A stretch of 64,000 bases of DNA from Mesoplasma chauliocola (GTDB lineage: Bacteria; Bacillota_I; Bacilli_A; Mycoplasmatales; Mycoplasmataceae): the NCBI RefSeq assembly GCF_002290085.1, contig NZ_CP023173.1:124001-188000 (forward strand), written 5' to 3'. This document shows positions 63,677-64,000 of the stretch, piece by piece; positions within the stretch are counted from its first letter, which is position 1; the number at the start of each line of letters is the position of its first letter. Below the pieces are notes generated by a model. The model was not told where the DNA came from. It worked only from the letters and a program-made list of their open reading frames with translations, and made no database searches. Both the position numbers and the translations under genes were made by a program.

Positions 63677-64000
63677 ATGTTTAAATACTTATTAACTTTA
63701 GAATATGATGGATCTGACTTTCATGGTTGAATAGAACAACCTAACACTTTAACAATTCAAGGAGAATTAAATAAAGCAATTAGTAAAGTAACAAAAAGAG
63801 CCAAATTTAAAACAATTGGCGCAAGTAAAACTGATGCAGGAGTTCATGCTCTTGACCAAAAAGTTATTTTAAAATTAGATTTTAAACCAAACCTAGAATT
63901 GTTTAAAAGTGCAATAAATAAGGCACTACCAGAAACAATTCATATTATAGAGATTGTTTTTGTAGACTCAGATTTTAATATAAGAAGTGTAAAATACAAA
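63677..64000 (+). CDS. truA: tRNA pseudouridine synthase TruA, N-terminal part (3' end outside window)
   Basis: The visible 108 residues start MFKYLLTLEYDGSDFHGWIEQ, the TruA opening, and contain the catalytic Asp53 in SKTDAGVHALDQKV. TruA makes pseudouridine at tRNA positions 38-40. It begins seven bases after ecfT with no strong ribosome site; ecfA1-ecfA2-ecfT-truA is a common Firmicute order. The frame remains open at the window end. Confidence 0.95.

Overview
This is 64 kb of a very AT-rich Mollicutes chromosome. UGA must be read as tryptophan (genetic code 4): dozens of conserved proteins are broken at UGA under the standard code and become full length when it is read as Trp, while UGG is rare. 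Gene order, ribosomal proteins with added tails, split Opp ATPases with long insertions and lipoproteins with Cys at residue 24 all fit the Entomoplasmatales (Mesoplasma/Entomoplasma/Spiroplasma group, close to the Mycoplasma mycoides cluster). A Mesoplasma florum-like species is my best guess, by inference only. All but three genes lie on the + strand.

Layout. 1-3.3 kb: tail of rpsF, then ssb, rpsR, rplI and the replicative helicase dnaB. 3.4-4.8 kb: an unrecognised lipoprotein. 4.9-7.9 kb: an ECF-transporter S component, cysS and rlmB. 8-9.1 kb: rpmG-secE-nusG behind a leader hairpin. 9.25-11 kb: an RNase J homologue that has lost its catalytic histidines. 11.0-11.5 kb: a small minus-strand membrane protein. 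11.6-20.3 kb: oligopeptide transporter oppB-C-D-F-A. 20.4-25.6 kb: ftsK, uvrC, greA. 25.6-27 kb: rsmI, tRNA-His and a minus-strand rhodanese protein. 27-29.4 kb: rpiB-glyA and upp. 29.5-36.4 kb: the complete F1Fo ATP synthase operon (atpI-B-E-F-H-A-G-D-C). 36.6-41 kb: an Ohr/OsmC peroxidase and a 1301-residue lipoprotein of about twelve 84-residue repeats ending in a BspA/DUF285-like tail. 41-44.9 kb: deoA (minus strand), a phosphohexomutase-family gene and deoC. 45-60.4 kb: the S10-spc-alpha ribosomal protein supercluster, with secY, cdd, adk, map, infA and rpoA. 60.5-63.7 kb: the ECF energising module ecfA1-ecfA2-ecfT. The window ends inside truA.

How the genes work together. Most of the window is core machinery: translation, Sec secretion (secE, secY), transcription (nusG, greA, rpoA) and energy. 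Import and salvage replace biosynthesis: Opp supplies peptides, the ECF module powers vitamin uptake through S components such as the one at 4.9 kb, and cdd, deoA, upp, deoC plus the mutase between deoA and deoC form a pyrimidine nucleoside salvage route that returns the sugar to glycolysis.

I found no CRISPR array, prophage, insertion sequence, restriction system or evident new defence system. The items most worth a second look are the apparently catalytically dead RNase J, the homogenised repeat lipoprotein, several compact RNA leaders (rpmG, ssb, rnj, atp, S10), and lineage-specific extensions on L29, EcfA1, OppD and OppF. Coding calls rest on reading the sequence and on family knowledge; no database search was run.
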